The notes beneath the pieces were generated by a model, which was not told the DNA's origin, made no database searches, and saw only the letters and a program-made list of their open reading frames with translations. Made by a program: the position numbers and the translations under genes. From an uncultured Prevotella sp. (lineage in GTDB: Bacteria > Bacteroidota > Bacteroidia > Bacteroidales > Bacteroidaceae): a stretch of DNA of 64,000 nucleotides. The stretch is taken from the NCBI GenBank assembly GCA_900316565.1, contig ONDK01000003.1, forward strand, positions 1 to 64,000. The letters are read 5' to 3'. Below, one piece after another: positions 62,210 through 64,000 of this stretch. How positions within the stretch are numbered: the first letter of the stretch is position 1; each line of letters begins with the position of its first letter.

Positions 62210-62217
62210 TACCTTTG
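62210..62217 (+). promoter_or_regulatory. -7 element of the DUF4861 gene
   Basis: TACCTTTG. The start would be near 62224, with a leader of about 63 nt. The -33 is not a clear TTTG. Confidence 0.55.
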
Positions 62218-62286
62218 TACATAGATAGGGCATCAAATGTCTGAATTTTCATTAATGTAGAAAATACGATAACAAATAAACTAAGA

Positions 62287-63519
62287 ATGAACAAACGAAA
62301 ACTAACAACGATTCTACTGTCAACAGTTGCTGCCTTAGGCTTCGCTGCCGAGAAGCAGTTCACTGTTGTAGTAAAAAATCCATCTGCTGAAGCAAAGGAA
62401 GACGCGCCGGTGGTCGTCAGACTGACGAAGGATAATGCGTGGCAGAGTGCCATCGTAACGCTTGATGGTAAAGAGGTTCCATCACAACTTGATGACCTCG
62501 ACCAGGACGGGTGGATGGATGAGCTTGCATTTACCACAAACATCGGTAAGAAGGAAACACAGCGGTTCTCCGTAACGCTGAAGGACGAGGAGTCGTCGAC
62601 GGTCTACCCTAACAGAACCTTCGCTGAGATAGTGCTCCGAAATCCTAAGGTTAAGGATAAGAACAAGCATAACTACTACGTTCAGGAGCTGAGTCTCAAC
62701 AAAGAATGCTACGACCCTTACCATCTACCGCATCATCATGGTGTAGCTTTTGAGAATGAGTTGATAGCAATGAGAATATATTTCGATGAAAGACAGACAA
62801 TAGACCTCTACGGAAAGTACAACAAAGGACTGGAACTGAAAGAAACACAGTTCTATACGACAAAGGAGCAAAAGGCTAAAGGCTATGGCGATGATATCCT
62901 ATGGGTCGGTAATACGTTTGGTTTCGGAGCTCTTCGCAGCTTCAGCAACGGTAAGCCGGCAATGCTTTCAGATGTCAATAATCGTGACCAGCGCATCATT
63001 TCGTTTGGTCCGGCACGTACTATTGTCGAGGTGGTGGATCGCGGTTGGAAGCCACAAGGCAGTAATAAACGTGTAAATCTCACTATTAGGTATACGCTTT
63101 GGGCTGGGCACCGTGACATGGAGGTCGATGTCCACATTTCTCATCCAGCGAAGGGCGTGGGCTTCTCTACGGGTCTCATTAACATGAAAAACTCGCAGGA
63201 GTACACCGACCATAAGGGACTCCGTGGTATGTGGGGCTCAGACTGGCCTACAGGCAAGGCTGACTCTGTGAACTGGAAGATAGAGACCATCGGAATGGGA
63301 ATTTATATCCCAGACAGCATACGTTTAAAGGAACTGCCTGCTGATAAGGATAACTATGGATTCCAAATAGGAACAGAAGGTCAGGACATGCATTATATGC
63401 TTACCTACAGTTCTGATGATGAGTCCTACGGGTATCACAATGCCAAGGACTGGTTCAATTTCCTCAAGGAATGGCGTAGGGAACTCGACCGGCCAGTGAC
63501 AGTGACCATCGCGGAATAA
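62287..63519 (+). CDS. Secreted DUF4861 protein
   Basis: A 410-residue secreted, beta-rich protein (signal peptide MNKRKLTTILLSTVAALGFAA). DUF4861 proteins often occur with plant- or algal-polysaccharide degradation genes, which suggests a carbohydrate-active role. Visible blocks: DLDQDGWMDELAFTTNIG, the His/Tyr-rich DPYHLPHHHGVAFENE (about 140-155), YGKYNKGLELKETQFY, GYGDDILWVGNTFGFGALR and YTLWAGHRDMEVDVHIS. No SusC/SusD or glycoside hydrolase genes are beside it, so it is isolated here. Confidence 0.82.
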   Translation: MNKRKLTTILLSTVAALGFAAEKQFTVVVKNPSAEAKEDAPVVVRLTKDNAWQSAIVTLDGKEVPSQLDDLDQDGWMDELAFTTNIGKKETQRFSVTLKDEESSTVYPNRTFAEIVLRNPKVKDKNKHNYYVQELSLNKECYDPYHLPHHHGVAFENELIAMRIYFDERQTIDLYGKYNKGLELKETQFYTTKEQKAKGYGDDILWVGNTFGFGALRSFSNGKPAMLSDVNNRDQRIISFGPARTIVEVVDRGWKPQGSNKRVNLTIRYTLWAGHRDMEVDVHISHPAKGVGFSTGLINMKNSQEYTDHKGLRGMWGSDWPTGKADSVNWKIETIGMGIYIPDSIRLKELPADKDNYGFQIGTEGQDMHYMLTYSSDDESYGYHNAKDWFNFLKEWRRELDRPVTVTIAE

Positions 63520-63543
63520 GAGCCCTTTAACGAAAGATAAGTT

Positions 63544-63551
63544 TATTTTTG
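63544..63551 (+). promoter_or_regulatory. -7 element of the EFR1-type gene
   Basis: TATTTTTG. The start would be near 63558, with a leader of about 42 nt. Confidence 0.4.
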
Positions 63552-63599
63552 CATAGCAGGAATAGGGCCGAAATAATTTGAAGAAACAAAAGGTACGAT

Positions 63600-64000
63600 A
63601 TGATATTCTATTTTTCTGGCACAGGAAATACAAAATGGGCTGTACGGGAGCTGGAAAAAGCCACTGGAGAGGAGAGCGTCTATATCCCTGACGTCCTTTC
63701 ATCCGACTGTCGCTTTGAGCTTCAAGCCGACGAGATGATAGGCTTTGCATTCCCGATACACGGATGGCGTCCGCCATTGCTCGTCCTTAAATTCATTGAA
63801 AAACTGAAGATGGATTTCAGTGGACATTACTGTTATGCTCTCGTCACTGCCGGCGACAGTATTGGTCTCGCTATGGACTACTTCTCACGGAGTCTCTTCA
63901 GCAAAGGCATGCATCTCGATGCGTGTTTCTCGCTCATAATGCCGGAGAGCTATGTGGGACTCCCATTTATGGATGTGGATACTGTGCAGCGTGAGAAACA
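63600..64000 (+). CDS. EFR1-family flavodoxin/ferredoxin protein (5' part)
   Basis: ATG at 63600 opens a frame that runs off the window end, with 133 codons visible. It begins MIFYFSGTGNTKWAVREL, a flavodoxin FMN-phosphate loop, followed by IGFAFPIHGWRPPLLVLKFI and YCYALVTAGDSIGLAMDYF, and SYVGLPFMD. This is the layout of EFR1-type proteins, in which a flavodoxin-like domain precedes a 2x4Fe-4S ferredoxin domain. The ferredoxin part would lie beyond the window. Confidence 0.8.
   Translation, partial: MIFYFSGTGNTKWAVRELEKATGEESVYIPDVLSSDCRFELQADEMIGFAFPIHGWRPPLLVLKFIEKLKMDFSGHYCYALVTAGDSIGLAMDYFSRSLFSKGMHLDACFSLIMPESYVGLPFMDVDTVQREK

Noticed and set aside
1..64000. CRISPR arrays, tRNA or rRNA genes, transposases, integrases, toxin-antitoxin pairs
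   Set aside because: Looked for regularly spaced direct repeats, cloverleaf arms ending in CCA or GTTCGANTC loops, and recombinase motifs. None was convincing. The AAA ATPase alone is not evidence of a mobile or defence island.

Overview
The window looks like a chromosomal segment from a member of Bacteroidota, order Bacteroidales, most like a Prevotellaceae (Prevotella/Segatella-type) genome. Three things support this. The gene set includes the short sigma-70 factor without region 1.1, DUF2723, DUF4924, DUF4861, a GldB-like lipoprotein, two S9 dipeptidyl peptidases, a fused CoA-dehydratase activase and pyruvate:ferredoxin oxidoreductase. At least ten intergenic regions carry the Bacteroidota promoter TTTG-N19/20-TAnnTTTG. 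Shine-Dalgarno sequences are mostly weak. I see no rRNA, tRNA, CRISPR array, transposase, integrase or phage gene, so this is largely core chromosome.

Layout. 1-286: structured non-coding DNA. 287-1945 (-): three-gene operon ending in trmO. 2126-4714 (-): clpB. 4996-10957 (-): operon tsaC, ClC channel, fmt, YfhO-family protein. 11058-12032 (-): ROK sugar kinase. 12156-16036 (+): operon LysE-type exporter, DUF4924, rfbD, prfC. 16037-16666: a 630-bp gene-free gap with a terminator, a repeat element and palindromes. 16667-18118 (-): pepD, divergent from a small membrane protein and an OmpH-like lipoprotein (+). 19281-24200 (-): PFOR and an AAA ATPase with an altered Walker B. 24326-25423 (+): orphan ATP-grasp protein. 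25596-26033 (-): transglycosylase-like protein. 26466-28709 (+): fabG, RluA-type synthase, SGNH hydrolase. 28716-33839 (-): queG, polysaccharide deacetylase, DUF2723 glycosyltransferase. 34012-35495 (-): two membrane proteins. 35624-41935 (-): purD, S9 peptidase, THUMP methyltransferase, serine acetyltransferase. 42053-46489 (-): giant activase. 46703-53615 (-): RND efflux operon with a terminal LpxA-type acyltransferase. 53616-54520: gene-free gap with the second copy of the repeat element and the rpoD promoter. 54521-57890 (+): rpoD, then a secreted protein, an HprK-like kinase, an S26-type peptidase and a PqqD protein. 58008-64000: S9 peptidase (-), radical SAM protein (+), GldB-like lipoprotein (-), DUF4861 protein (+) and the start of an EFR1-type flavodoxin/ferredoxin (+).

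Functional themes are translation and RNA modification (TrmO, TsaC, Fmt, RF3, RluA-type, QueG, RlmL-type), envelope work (OmpH-like, LpxA-type, RND pump, DUF2723, deacetylase, rhamnose precursor, DedA/YqaA) and anaerobic peptide or amino-acid metabolism (PepD, two S9 peptidases, PFOR, CoA-dehydratase activase, serine acetyltransferase).

The best candidate for an undescribed system is the four-gene cassette directly after rpoD (55434-57890). It joins a PqqD/RRE protein, an HprK-like kinase and an ER-type (Ser/His) S26 peptidase, but lacks any recognisable peptide-modifying enzyme. The second candidate is a 104-bp intergenic element present twice in opposite orientation, with three helically phased copies of a TACGGAAAA motif and a central 19-bp core that appears flipped between the copies.
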